This document shows, in pieces, positions 9,320-17,305 of a stretch of DNA of 38,347 nt. The notes under the pieces were generated by a model. It did not search any database, was not told where the DNA came from, and saw nothing but the letters and a program-made list of their open reading frames with translations. Origin of the DNA: a virus; IMG/VR virus record IMGVR_UViG_3300009285_000650, positions 1-38,347 of that record. One strand, written 5' to 3'. The position numbers were made by a program, and so were the translations under genes. Positions within the stretch are counted from its first letter, which is position 1; each line of letters begins with the position of its first letter.

Positions 9320-10975
9320 CTAGTAGGCCGATCCGTAACCGTTTACGAGCGTCGGCAAGATCGTATATCCGACGCCGGTGCCGTAGACGCCGACTCCGGT
9401 GAAGACTATCTTTATGAGATCCTTGGAAATGGGGAACGGCGCGGCCGAGTAGTTCAGCGCCGGGATGCTCAGTGCCAGGCTGTATGGGAATCCAGCCTTT
9501 ATGAGCTCGGTCGATGTCATCGCGATGCTGAAGGAAGTCGAAGTCCCCGCGATAAACTTGGCCCATTCCGTGGTGTCCTCGACGATCATGGAAAAGCTGA
9601 CCGTCACCTTCATGCCCTTGGAGTAGATTTTTGTGCCGTAGATGGTGTTGCTCACCACGTGCTCCACGGCGACCTGATTGTCTATGGTCACTTTAAGATC
9701 GTCGTAGTTTGTGACCGGGGATCCCGCGATAGACGGGATGCACATGTCGAACTTGAAGGGCTGGCGGCTGGAGTAGGTGGCGGCGTGCGTGATCCCGGTC
9801 CCGTCGTATTTTAGACCGAGCCAGTCGCAGTCCACAATCACGAACTCTTTGGCCTTGATGTCGAACTCGAGCTTGCTCAGCATGCACCCGGCGTGCTGGG
9901 GGTAGTTTACGCCGTTCTTCTGCCACCATGTGTAGGACGGGAGAACCGCGTTTTGAAGGCGGCTGAATGCATGGGACATAACGAAGTCCGCCGTGGTGCT
10001 GTCGGACGTGGCAGCGATCGCGCTCGCAGAATCAGCAGTGAATCCCAGCAACGTCATTGCCGATATCCCGGCATCGAGTCCGGTGGTCCATTTCAGAACG
10101 AACACTCCGGAATTTTTCGTGATCGTAATTTTCTTGGTGGAATAGCTGTAAGTGACTGTGTAGGTCGCGATGGTCCCGTTGGCAGATTCAAGCTGGTCTT
10201 TGATGAGCTTGCATAAAGTCCCGGAGGTCGCCGAGGTGGTCCCTATGGCGTAGGTCCCCGCAGTCAGGAAAGCCGTAACCTCTGAACCCCCATCCTCCGT
10301 GAACGGAATCGCGTCGTTCGCCGTCTCCGCATAGGTGATGGCCGTCGGAGAGGTCGCGGATATGGAGGAGGCCGTGTCGGCCGCGAATCCCAAGAGCGTG
10401 TCCGCTGCCTTGGCGTTATTGGTCCCGCTGTTCCAAAGGATCACAAAAACCCCCGAATCCTTGGCAATGGTGAACTTCTTGGTCGTGGTGGAGAATGAAA
10501 CTGTGTAGGTCCCAGACCCTACCGCTTCCATCCGAGTCTTTATCTCCGCCAGAAGTCCCGCCAACGTGTAGGTGCCGGCCGTGAGGTGGGCGCTGACCTC
10601 ACCTCCGCCATCTTCGGTGAAATCTATGTAGTCATTGGTGTTCAGCGTCACTGTGAATGCTGTGTGCGCGACTACAGTGAAAGAGGCCGTCTCGGTCGGC
10701 GTGTCCGTCCCGAACGCCGCCATCAAGTCGTCGCCCACTTCTTCGGGATCAAGCTCATACTTGATCTTCCCACTCTTGAGCTGCCCGGCTCCCTGCGCCA
10801 CCTTGCGGACCAGGTCGGCCACTCCGGAGACGCCCTGGCCTTCCAGCAAGTTTATGTCCGTCGAGAAGTTGAATGGAGGTATGAACCTTCGATACCGAAC
10901 GGGCGCGGCCTCCGCCGTTCCGAGGACGCTTTCCTTCGCAAGACCTGCTTCGCCGAGTTGACCGATGAATGGCAT
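9320..10975 (-). CDS. Major tail (tube) protein with duplicated internal domain
   Basis: This 551-residue protein is preceded by AGGAGG. Flanking parts (1-110 and 330-551) resemble a tail tube protein: TEDPEEVGDD-like early region, then beta-rich segments with KLEFDIKAKEFVIVDCDWLGL and VTVSFSMIVEDTTEWAKFIAG. Two homologous blocks are inserted at about 114-209 and 220-324. Each starts with FTEDGG(G/S)EV(S/T)A(H/F)LTAGTY, runs through a TYTV(S/T) ... KK(F/I)TI(A/T)K(D/N)SGVFV phrase, and ends LLGF(A/T)AD(T/S)AS. Typical tube proteins are about 150-300 residues, so the insert nearly doubles this one. It sits directly upstream of the chaperone gene. Repeats may form surface domains on the tube. 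Confidence 0.78.
   Translation of the reverse strand: MPFIGQLGEAGLAKESVLGTAEAAPVRYRRFIPPFNFSTDINLLEGQGVSGVADLVRKVAQGAGQLKSGKIKYELDPEEVGDDLMAAFGTDTPTETASFTVVAHTAFTVTLNTNDYIDFTEDGGGEVSAHLTAGTYTLAGLLAEIKTRMEAVGSGTYTVSFSTTTKKFTIAKDSGVFVILWNSGTNNAKAADTLLGFAADTASSISATSPTAITYAETANDAIPFTEDGGSEVTAFLTAGTYAIGTTSATSGTLCKLIKDQLESANGTIATYTVTYSYSTKKITITKNSGVFVLKWTTGLDAGISAMTLLGFTADSASAIAATSDSTTADFVMSHAFSRLQNAVLPSYTWWQKNGVNYPQHAGCMLSKLEFDIKAKEFVIVDCDWLGLKYDGTGITHAATYSSRQPFKFDMCIPSIAGSPVTNYDDLKVTIDNQVAVEHVVSNTIYGTKIYSKGMKVTVSFSMIVEDTTEWAKFIAGTSTSFSIAMTSTELIKAGFPYSLALSIPALNYSAAPFPISKDLIKIVFTGVGVYGTGVGYTILPTLVNGYGSAY
10004..10636 (-). repeat. Tandem domain duplication within the major tail protein
   Basis: Two diverged copies of a domain of about 100 residues encoded at 10349-10636 and 10004-10318. 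Shared landmarks are the TEDGG-EV start, LTAGTY, the KK-TI-K-SGVFV strand pair and a closing LLGF-AD. The second copy has an extra loop of about 8 residues (TTSATSGT). Divergence at protein level shows that the duplication is old. Confidence 0.85.
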
Positions 10976-10984
10976 TGTATCCTC

Positions 10985-11530
10985 CTACATTAACGCCGGC
11001 ACCGTTTGCAGGCGCAGCTGGAATTGACCTAGGGCGAAATACTTAGGCCCTGGGGTACGTCCCGACAACAGCGCGGGCGAGAAATTCACGGCCGACATCT
11101 CACTGAAGATCCACGACGTTCCATTCGAAGCGTATTTATTGCTCGGCGGATTGGAGCTCCGATCGTTGAGCGCATTGTTGCTGAAGAGCTTCTGAAACAG
11201 CGCGCCTCCGTCCGTGACCAAGACCGCCACGTCTTCCACGGTGTCCGCTCCCACGGCATACCAGAAATCGAAGGTTTGCCAGCGTTGGAATCGAGCCGTG
11301 GTGACCATGGAAGGCGTCACATTGACCGGCTGAATCATGCAGCAGGGGATCGGGGCGCGGTCCTGCTCTTCGATCGCAAAGGAGCGTAGACCCTTGAGCG
11401 GAGGCAAACCGGGGATGCATTGCTGGACCAAGGCGATGAGCGTCTCGACTTGGGTGTCCACGTCGTTTATGACTTGCCCGGCCGATTGACCCGGACTTGC
11501 CAACGTCGTGTCGATCCTGGAGTTACCCAT
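10985..11530 (-). CDS. Tail terminator / tail completion-like protein
   Basis: A 181-residue protein between the virion-morphogenesis protein and the major tail protein, overlapping the former by 8 bases. In siphoviruses this slot holds the tail terminator that caps the tube. The sequence opens with a helix (DVDTQVETLIALVQQ) followed by beta strands, including RFQRWQTFDFWYAVGADTVED, which fits the alpha/beta fold of tail terminators (gpU or gp17-like). No specific motif proves it. Function is inferred from order, size and predicted fold. Confidence 0.5.
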   Translation of the reverse strand: MGNSRIDTTLASPGQSAGQVINDVDTQVETLIALVQQCIPGLPPLKGLRSFAIEEQDRAPIPCCMIQPVNVTPSMVTTARFQRWQTFDFWYAVGADTVEDVAVLVTDGGALFQKLFSNNALNDRSSNPPSNKYASNGTSWIFSEMSAVNFSPALLSGRTPGPKYFALGQFQLRLQTVPALM

Positions 11531-12101
11531 TGACGGCCTCCGAGAAATTCAAGTCCATGCTTAGGACTTCCTTCTTCAGCGCTACCATTCGCCCCGCACG
11601 AGAGAATAGGAATTGCTTGTAGTTCTCCCCGAAGCTGATGTAGTTCTGCAATTCCCTCTTGATGCCAAGTCGGTCGGATTCACCAAGGAAGATTGTGTTT
11701 CTCTTCTCTCGGTTGTACATCGCGGCGTCCGCCGCCTCGGCGTCGATGGGTGCGCCGAAGATAACGCGATGCGCGTCGACGAATTGGGCGAAGCCGGAGA
11801 CGTTCAGCAAAGATTGCATCAGGTTCCCAGTCCGCACCATGAGCCAATTCGCGAACCCGGCCCGCTCCTTGGCCCTGCGGTACTTCTCGGTGAGAGGCTC
11901 CCACCGTAGCGGCGTCAGCGAACCGCCGCTAAAACCGCTCGACTCGCTACCCTTTCCGGCATCGAACTTCTCGACGTTACCCCTGGCCCATTCCGCGACG
12001 ATGCTGGCGAACGGAATGGAGAAGTCCCGGACCCGTTGCGCGATCTCCGCGCATTCCGCGAGGTTGAGGTCGTATTTGATCCGGAGCTTAAATGTTCCCA
12101 T
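11523..12101 (-). CDS. Virion morphogenesis / tail completion protein (gpG/HK97 gp10-like)
   Basis: A 192-residue protein with the pattern W-LT-YR-AK-AG ... L-RTGNLMQSL at about residues 65-95, a signature of phage virion-morphogenesis proteins of the Mu gpG / P2 gpS and HK97 gp10 kind. These join head and tail by finishing the neck. It begins with a basic beta strand (FKLRIKYDL) followed by an amphipathic helix, and stands two genes before the tail tube gene. Three bases separate it from the preceding gene, so it belongs to one operon. Confidence 0.62.
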   Translation of the reverse strand: MGTFKLRIKYDLNLAECAEIAQRVRDFSIPFASIVAEWARGNVEKFDAGKGSESSGFSGGSLTPLRWEPLTEKYRRAKERAGFANWLMVRTGNLMQSLLNVSGFAQFVDAHRVIFGAPIDAEAADAAMYNREKRNTIFLGESDRLGIKRELQNYISFGENYKQFLFSRAGRMVALKKEVLSMDLNFSEAVNG

Positions 12102-12104
12102 AAC

Positions 12105-12761
12105 TCACCAAGGGGGCGTCCCAGGGCTCATCCCATAAGTTATCGATCCAGAAGCCGGGGCGTGACGTTGACCCTGGCGCTTGTAATACATGTCGCGGAA
12201 GTTCTCCGCGTCCTTGACTGCGGCCCGCGCCAGCTTGAGAAAAGCTTCCGTGGGGGTCTGAGGAGCCGCGCTTGCCCCTCCTCCTGAGGAGGCGTACTTG
12301 GGGGCTTCCTGGGCTGCGCGGCGGGTGAAGAATACCGAAGCGGCATAGCTGCATTGCGCCGGGTAGAGCCCTTCCGCGAGATCCGTCCCCGCCACCCCTC
12401 CCAGCCATGCGGTCGCTTGGTCCAGCATTGAATTGTATTCCGCGTCCAGATAAAGCTGGGAGAAATAGTCAAAATAGAAAGGCTGCGTCGCGCTCGCCCC
12501 GTCCGCGTCCGGAGCCGGGTCCACTGTAAGGTAACCGCTGGGGCCGTCAAGAACGACGAACCCGGTAGACGCCCTGATGGTGGTCCCGTAAGTCATAAAG
12601 ATACTTCCGGTCACGGGATTGGGGAAGGCGAGCCGGAAGGTCTTATTGGTCCCGTTGCGCTTTCCAGTCGGAGTTTCCCCGAAATGCGGGTTACTCGTAG
12701 AGGTATCGCTGGTCAATATTCTGACCCTCGGAACCAGTAGAGCGTAGTTGGTCGCGCTCAT
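12105..12761 (-). CDS. Putative head-tail connector protein
   Basis: A 218-residue protein of unknown family. The N-terminal half is beta-rich, with GKRNGTNKTFRLAFPNPV (residues about 33-50), a phrase resembling receptor/adaptor strands in structural proteins. Residues about 100-140 are helical (LYLDAEYNSMLDQATAWLGG), and the Pro/Ala/Gly-rich C-terminus contains a charged helix (FLKLARAAVKDAENFRDMYYKRQ). Its ATG overlaps the preceding TGA (ATGA). Position between the capsid genes and the tail-completion genes suggests a neck role; this is inference. Confidence 0.4.
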   Translation of the reverse strand: MSATNYALLVPRVRILTSDTSTSNPHFGETPTGKRNGTNKTFRLAFPNPVTGSIFMTYGTTIRASTGFVVLDGPSGYLTVDPAPDADGASATQPFYFDYFSQLYLDAEYNSMLDQATAWLGGVAGTDLAEGLYPAQCSYAASVFFTRRAAQEAPKYASSGGGASAAPQTPTEAFLKLARAAVKDAENFRDMYYKRQGQRHAPASGSITYGMSPGTPPW

Positions 12762-13234
12762 TTTTGCTCCAGCTGTTCAACCATGCTCGGATACAGCTTG
12801 CGGAGCTTGACGTCGTTGAGCGGATAGCGCGAGTGCCTCGGACCCAGCGCGGCATAGCGCGAGCCGTACTTGTGCGCGATCTCGCGACGTTTCTCGACGT
12901 TTGCGGCGTCGTACTCCTTCTGCGTCTTGAACAAGTCCACGATGACGCCTCCGGGAATGCCGAAGTACCAACGACTAAAGCGAAATCGGTACGTGTCATC
13001 GGCCGCTTGGAGCTTGAACCCCCAGACCTGGGCCGGAGTTTGGTTGGTCGCATATGGAGCGTACTCCAACGGCTCGCTGATCTTGTCCTTGGATCGGATC
13101 TCGTCCATCTTGGCCTTGAAATCCTTCTCGGACTGCTGGAATTGCCGCTTCTCCTCCGCGTCCGGATCGGAAGGGACGGGGCGATTAGTCACCGGCAAGA
13201 CCTTGCTTAGCGATGCGACCTTGTTGAGTTTCAT
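12758..13234 (-). CDS. Structural-region protein of unknown function
   Basis: A 158-residue basic protein. Residues about 25-60 form a charged helix (EEKRQFQQSEKDFKAKMDEI). A central segment reads VWGFKLQAADDTYRFRFSRWYFG, and the C-terminal helix is Arg/Lys-rich (KYGSRYAALGPRHSRYPL). I do not recognise the family. It lies between the post-capsid gene and the connector-like gene and is linked to both by 4-base ATGA overlaps, so a head or neck accessory role is possible. Confidence 0.45.
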   Translation of the reverse strand: MKLNKVASLSKVLPVTNRPVPSDPDAEEKRQFQQSEKDFKAKMDEIRSKDKISEPLEYAPYATNQTPAQVWGFKLQAADDTYRFRFSRWYFGIPGGVIVDLFKTQKEYDAANVEKRREIAHKYGSRYAALGPRHSRYPLNDVKLRKLYPSMVEQLEQK

Positions 13235-13620
13235 TTATCCCCCAACACGCTGACTCGGATGCGCGTCGCGGAAGCCCCCAAGACCAAGGCCTTGACCTTG
13301 ACCAGGAGGAATCGGCAGACGTAGAAACTTTTCGTGGACGTGTTCTGCCAGACCACGTCGCCGTTGCCGTTGCTCGTGTTGACGTGTTCGACGATGAGGG
13401 AAGCTTCGTTGTACGCCAGGTTGTCGAGACTCGCCAGGAGTAAGACGTCCCAAGATGTCGGGACCTGCACTGCTCCCGCAGCGTCCAAGCCGGTGACCTG
13501 GAGTGCATACTTGTTCGGTATTGGGTAGAGCGGGATGACCGTCGCGGATTCCACGGTGAAGGGGTTGTAGCTCCCCTCCGCCGTGAAGTCCTTTTCGAGA
13601 TGGAATAGTGGCAAGTACAT
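13231..13620 (-). CDS. Small beta-rich head protein of unknown function
   Basis: A 129-residue protein directly after the major capsid gene, with GGAGGACAC before ATG. Composition is beta-rich with few charged residues; several alternating hydrophobic strands (SWDVLLLASLDNLAYNEASL, FYVCRFLLVKVKALVLG) suggest a jelly-roll or similar fold. Could be a head fibre, a decoration protein or a neck component. No known motif is visible. Confidence 0.45.
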   Translation of the reverse strand: MYLPLFHLEKDFTAEGSYNPFTVESATVIPLYPIPNKYALQVTGLDAAGAVQVPTSWDVLLLASLDNLAYNEASLIVEHVNTSNGNGDVVWQNTSTKSFYVCRFLLVKVKALVLGASATRIRVSVLGDK

Positions 13621-13639
13621 GTGTCCTCCGTGGGACCTA

Positions 13640-13667
13640 GGGGAGCCCCCAGTTACGAGGGCTCCCC
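13640..13667 (-). other. mRNA hairpin after the major capsid gene
   Basis: A perfect 9-bp inverted repeat, GGGGAGCCC and GGGCTCCCC, with a 10-base loop. It lies between the capsid stop (13686) and the next start (13620). There is no T-tract on the minus strand, so it is more likely a processing or stability hairpin, or a weak Rho-independent attenuator that lowers expression of genes after the capsid. Confidence 0.6.
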
Positions 13668-13685
13668 ATTTTCAGTCCCTTACGA

Positions 13686-14933
13686 TCAGGTCACCGACCC
13701 GTCATTGCCCAGCACGGCGAAGCGCGGCTCGCGCCACTCGATGGTCCAGAACTCGTCGATCTTGTTTCTGAACAGGGAATGGCTGAAGCTCGGCCCGCTG
13801 GCCGGGTTCTCCGCGATGACGCGAACGGGGCGCACTTGCTGGCAGGTGAAGCCCTTGCCCGCTTGCATGATGCCGTAGCAGGTATTGGGCAGCCACAGGC
13901 TGTCCACCAGGTTGTAGGCCCCCTTGAGGATGTTCGTGGCATGCTGCGTGCCGAGGGTCGTGTCGGTCCCCGCGGCTCCTCCAGACTGCACCGCCGCGAT
14001 GGACGCGGTCGACGGCCATAGCGGAGATCCCAGCATCTCCTTGAACCCGTCCGTCAAGCCGACTCCGCAGATGATGGTGTCGGGGTTGACGAGCATCTTG
14101 TGGCCTCTCGGGTCCAGCATCTCGCGGGCCATAGCCCGGAGCTGGATGATGGTCCGATAGGTCGCGGCTGCGTAGGAGCTCAGACGGTTCTTGCCTCCGC
14201 CCTTGGTGAAGGCGGTGTTCCACGGCCAGGTGGTCTCCCCAGCCTGCGAGCCGGTGGCCGAGACGGGGACGTAATTCCCGCCCGCGTCGCGCACCGTGCT
14301 GGCCTTGGACAGCCACTTGCCCGCCGCCCAGGAGTCCTTGAAGATGGGCATGTTCTGCGCGATCTGCTGCACTTGCTCCTGGACCTGGTTGGTCTGGTCG
14401 AACATGAACATCTCTTCCGTGACCGTGAGCATCTTCGCCGCCTTCTGCTGATTGGCGATCTGGATGTCCGCGCCCTCGATGCTGGCCTGGGGAGCTTCTT
14501 CTCCGGGTCCGATCATCTCCGGGAAGTCGGCGCGGTAAGCCGGGGCGTATAGCTCGACCGCTTTGTTCGACGAGACCGTGCTGTAGGCCTGATCGAAGTT
14601 GACTTCGACGGCTTGGTACTCCTTGTTGACCGCGAGCTGGATTCCGGCACGGAGGAACTGCTGGAGCATGCCCTCCGCGTTGGACTCGCGCAACGCCCGA
14701 GCCATCCGGTAAACGCTCTCCCGGAAGCCCTTGATCGAGAAGTCCGGAGACAAGACGTCCAACTTCTCCGCGACTTCGGCCTCGGAGATATCCACGTCGT
14801 AGGTTTCTTGAAGATGCCTGCGGAGGGATTCCACGACGCGATGCTGCCCGGCCTTCCAGACCTTCTGGTTGGCCTCCTTCAGAGTGCGGCCACGCTTCGC
14901 CGCCGCCGTCTCTCTTATGTCGATTTTGTCCAT
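13686..14933 (-). CDS. Major capsid protein (HK97-fold candidate)
   Basis: This 415-residue protein has a long charged helical N-terminus (about 1-90, possibly a delta domain) followed by a globular part with alternating helices and strands. RTIIQLRAMAREMLDPRGHKMLVNPDTIICG (shown here only by its central phrase MLDPRGHKMLVNPDTIIC) is typical of an HK97-fold P-domain helix and strand, and the C-terminal IDEFWTIEWREPRFAVLG fits the last P/A-domain strands. It follows the protease-scaffold and decoration genes, the usual head order. AGGAGGACATAGCA precedes ATG. Homology to a named capsid family was not tested. Confidence 0.75.
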   Translation of the reverse strand: MDKIDIRETAAAKRGRTLKEANQKVWKAGQHRVVESLRRHLQETYDVDISEAEVAEKLDVLSPDFSIKGFRESVYRMARALRESNAEGMLQQFLRAGIQLAVNKEYQAVEVNFDQAYSTVSSNKAVELYAPAYRADFPEMIGPGEEAPQASIEGADIQIANQQKAAKMLTVTEEMFMFDQTNQVQEQVQQIAQNMPIFKDSWAAGKWLSKASTVRDAGGNYVPVSATGSQAGETTWPWNTAFTKGGGKNRLSSYAAATYRTIIQLRAMAREMLDPRGHKMLVNPDTIICGVGLTDGFKEMLGSPLWPSTASIAAVQSGGAAGTDTTLGTQHATNILKGAYNLVDSLWLPNTCYGIMQAGKGFTCQQVRPVRVIAENPASGPSFSHSLFRNKIDEFWTIEWREPRFAVLGNDGSVT

Positions 14934-14957
14934 ATTGCTATGTCCTCCTTCCCTCGT

Positions 14958-15470
14958 TTAGAGAGACGCGATCGGGAACTGCGGGATGACGAGCACGGGG
15001 ATGAGAACCGTCGCTCCGCCTGCGATCGTCAGCGACGCCGATCCGGAAGGCATCTTGACGACTCCGACCGGATGACCGGCTCCGGGGTCCGTCTTGGTCA
15101 GGGTCTGCGCGTCCGAGCTGTAGAACACCTGATCATTGTCGTAGTAAGTCTCGGCGTTCGTGCTGTAGAAGGACGCCACGCAACCGAAGCCCACCAGGGC
15201 GCAGTCGTAGTAGCTCTTCTGCATGGCGGGACCGGACGCCTGGCCGAAGCTCACGTAGGGGGCGAGGTACGCCGCCCGAACCGCCACGCCCACGAGCGTC
15301 GCGGCGTGCGCGTCGCTGTCCAGCGCCTTGACGATGTGGGCCGAAGAGTCCCAGTAGAGGAGGTCGCCCTGGTTGAAGTCGAACGTCCCGTCGTTGATCA
15401 GCGCATAGGTGAGCTGGCTGACTCCGAACCGGACGTCCTTGAGGATGTTATTTCTGCTTTTGGTCGCCAT
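14958..15470 (-). CDS. Capsid decoration protein (DUF2190-like candidate)
   Basis: A 170-residue, beta-rich, nearly Cys-poor protein. The phrases GDLLYWDSSAHIVKAL and ATLVGVAVRAA resemble the small beta-barrel of DUF2190-type and lambda D-type cement proteins, where a covering strand follows a short GDLV-like turn. It lies between the scaffold/protease gene and the major capsid gene, exactly as gpD lies between C/Nu3 and E in lambda. It would trimerise on the expanded capsid surface. Confidence 0.6.
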   Translation of the reverse strand: MATKSRNNILKDVRFGVSQLTYALINDGTFDFNQGDLLYWDSSAHIVKALDSDAHAATLVGVAVRAAYLAPYVSFGQASGPAMQKSYYDCALVGFGCVASFYSTNAETYYDNDQVFYSSDAQTLTKTDPGAGHPVGVVKMPSGSASLTIAGGATVLIPVLVIPQFPIASL

Positions 15471-15475
15471 GGTGT

Positions 15476-16066
15476 TTAGTCCTCCTTGGGAGCGAAGGCC
15501 TCAATGAACGCCTTCTTCCCGGCCCCTGCGGATTCTTGGACGCCCGCGCCGCCGCGCAGGGACGCGACGGGAGTCTCGTGCTGCTTGAGGATGGAGGCGG
15601 CGAACCGCGCATCCTTGGCGATCTGGGCCTTGGCTTCCCGGTAGGGAAGCTTGACCAGTCTCGCGATGTCGGCTTCGGCGTAGGAGTCCTTCGGGAGCTT
15701 CGACTCCCGGAGCAATCCCATTACCGCGTCGCGCTTGGCTTCCATCGCGTCGGCGGACTCGGCTTCGCCTTCCTCTTCGCCGTCGGCTTCCTCGGCGGGA
15801 GGCGCGACCGGATCTTCGCCGTTGCCGACCTTGTCGGCCAGCTTCTTAGCCATGCCCTTGAGACGCGCCATGTGGGCATCGTCGGTCTCGCCTTCGCGCT
15901 TGGCCATGATCTGGTCGAACGCCTCTCCCTCGGCCTCGCCTTCGGCTTCCCTGGCGAAAGTCTCGAGGGCCTTGACGGCTTCCGTCAGCTTCTTCGCTTC
16001 CTCGCCTTTCACGGGCTTCATGGCCTCCGCGAACTTGGCGAGAAGTGCTTGCAGCTTCTTTTTCAT
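15476..16066 (-). CDS. Scaffold protein from an internal start (Nu3-like)
   Basis: An in-frame ATG at 16066 (codon 222 of the protease gene) is preceded by AGGAGGAAAGA, one of the strongest ribosome sites in the window. Translation there gives 196 residues, MKKKLQALLAKFAEAMKPV onward, with long acidic/Ala-rich helices and a Glu-rich linker at about residues 95-125, typical of scaffolds. This is the lambda C/Nu3 arrangement, in which the scaffold is made in excess from within the protease gene. Confidence 0.75.
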   Translation of the reverse strand: MKKKLQALLAKFAEAMKPVKGEEAKKLTEAVKALETFAREAEGEAEGEAFDQIMAKREGETDDAHMARLKGMAKKLADKVGNGEDPVAPPAEEADGEEEGEAESADAMEAKRDAVMGLLRESKLPKDSYAEADIARLVKLPYREAKAQIAKDARFAASILKQHETPVASLRGGAGVQESAGAGKKAFIEAFAPKED

Positions 16067-16729
16067 TCTTTCCTCCTGTGTTATTGGGGTAACGGCCCCG
16101 GCTTTGTCTTCTTTGATCACGGCGAGCCCCCGTCCGCCTCGGGCCGGGGTCGTAACCAAATCGCATGAGTCCGCTTCCGTTATAGCGGTCACGTAATTGA
16201 CTTCTATGATCTGCCCGTCCACTTCCATCTCCCTCGGCTCCGCCTCGCCGTCGGCGTTCACCGATAGACCGACATACTCCGTCTCGCTTTCCGGGAAATG
16301 TTGCTTGTAGAGAAGGGCCGAGCGGAGCTTGTCCGCCAGCAGCTTGCCGGACTCCGAGAGGTCGCAATGCAGCTCGCCTCCGCAAGCGGGCAGGCCCTTG
16401 TCTTCCATCAACGCCAGCCCTTTGAAGAAGCCCGCCTTGTCCTGCACCCTCCGCTCTGGCAGCGTCTCCATCTCATCCTCGTCCTGGTGGTTGAGGTAGC
16501 AGAACCGCCCTTCGAAAGCCTTGACGCTCGTCTCGATGGCCTCGTCGCCGTAGAAGTTCTTATTGCGCAGATTCCCGAGACCCTTGGAGATCAGGATTAC
16601 CTTGAAAATCTTCTCGCCGTTGGGACCGTCTTGCGCAGCCTCCAAGATGCGCGGAGCGACCTTGGAATAGAACCGCGTCTCCGGGACGCCAGATTCCTTG
16701 AACTTCCAATTCCTAGCGATGCCGGGCAT
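15476..16729 (-). CDS. Head maturation protease with in-frame scaffold domain
   Basis: The frame is open to 17080, but the part upstream of 16729 is a shadow of the gene at 16840-17304; ATG 16729 has GGAGGAAAGAAA before it, giving 417 residues. Residues 1-215 are the protease: strand FKVILISKG, YLNHQ with candidate catalytic His81, VGLSVNADG with candidate Ser156, and the strand end SCDLVTTPARGG. This His...Ser layout matches S78/U35-type prohead proteases. Residues 222-417 are Lys/Glu/Ala-rich helix, the scaffold. The protease cuts the scaffold during head maturation. Lambda C/Nu3 and many siphoviruses share this design. Confidence 0.78.
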   Translation of the reverse strand: MPGIARNWKFKESGVPETRFYSKVAPRILEAAQDGPNGEKIFKVILISKGLGNLRNKNFYGDEAIETSVKAFEGRFCYLNHQDEDEMETLPERRVQDKAGFFKGLALMEDKGLPACGGELHCDLSESGKLLADKLRSALLYKQHFPESETEYVGLSVNADGEAEPREMEVDGQIIEVNYVTAITEADSCDLVTTPARGGRGLAVIKEDKAGAVTPITQEERMKKKLQALLAKFAEAMKPVKGEEAKKLTEAVKALETFAREAEGEAEGEAFDQIMAKREGETDDAHMARLKGMAKKLADKVGNGEDPVAPPAEEADGEEEGEAESADAMEAKRDAVMGLLRESKLPKDSYAEADIARLVKLPYREAKAQIAKDARFAASILKQHETPVASLRGGAGVQESAGAGKKAFIEAFAPKED

Positions 16730-16847
16730 TTTCTTTCCTCCCGCCGCCATCGCCGTGGCGCTTGACCTCGCGCAGCTTGCGCCGGTCCGGGTGCTCTCGG
16801 CAGTGGTCGTGGCGCCTGAATCCGCTGTCCTTCCAGGTCTTACCCAT
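16713..16847 (-). CDS. Small basic protein overlapping protease start
   Basis: A 44-residue ORF from ATG 16847, 7 bases after GGAG, ending 17 bases inside the protease gene. The product is rich in Arg, Lys and His (MGKTWKDSGFRRHDHCREHP ... REVKRHGDGGGRKENARHR). It overlaps the end of the preceding gene by 8 bases. Good ribosome site and tight packing support it, but high charge and overlap could also come from chance. Function unknown; nucleic-acid contact is possible. Confidence 0.5.
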   Translation of the reverse strand: MGKTWKDSGFRRHDHCREHPDRRKLREVKRHGDGGGRKENARHR

Positions 16848-17304
16848 TTTGAATCTCCAAGACGAAATTGTCTTCGTGGTCCATGAAGCCATTCTCGAAA
16901 GCGAGCTCCGAGAACTGCTTGCCATTGAACCGGGCGTATGCGTCCATCTTCTCGACGATCCCATTCAGCATCCCTACCAAGTCGGGATTCGCCCTGAGCA
17001 AGACGGCCAGCTCGTAGTTCTCCTTGGAGATGTGCTCGGCCAGGTTCTTGGCCTCCACTGAGATATGCCGAGCGGAACAAAGAGCGAGCGAGTGAAATGA
17101 GATATGGCAGCGGATGCGGTTCTCCGTCATGGTCACGGCCCCCGCCTCGATCCCGTCAAGGCGAGACCCTCTTTGCGACGCCGTGTTCGCGATTATCCAC
17201 AACATCGCGATGAAGGCCGAGCAGACCCCGTAATTCTGCGTCGCCTGCTCCAGCAGCCTTCCGGACTTCTCTCCGACCGCGCTCAAGACGCTTTGTTCTG
17301 GCAT
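16840..17304 (-). CDS. Head-region protein of unknown function
   Basis: A 154-residue protein with GAGGT before ATG, between the gp7-like head protein and the small basic protein. The first 60 residues are mixed helix with a hydrophobic stretch (CSAFIAMLWIIANTAS). The rest is mostly helical (EAKNLAEHISKENYELAVLL). It contains several Cys and His residues (IRCHISFHSLALCSARH) that could bind metal, though no standard finger is formed. I do not recognise it. Confidence 0.5.
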   Translation of the reverse strand: MPEQSVLSAVGEKSGRLLEQATQNYGVCSAFIAMLWIIANTASQRGSRLDGIEAGAVTMTENRIRCHISFHSLALCSARHISVEAKNLAEHISKENYELAVLLRANPDLVGMLNGIVEKMDAYARFNGKQFSELAFENGFMDHEDNFVLEIQNG

Positions 17305-17305
17305 G

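Noticed and set aside
16730-17080. Upstream extension of the protease gene
   Set aside because: It overlaps another gene fully, has no family-like text, and an ATG with GGAGGAAAGAAA lies at 16729.
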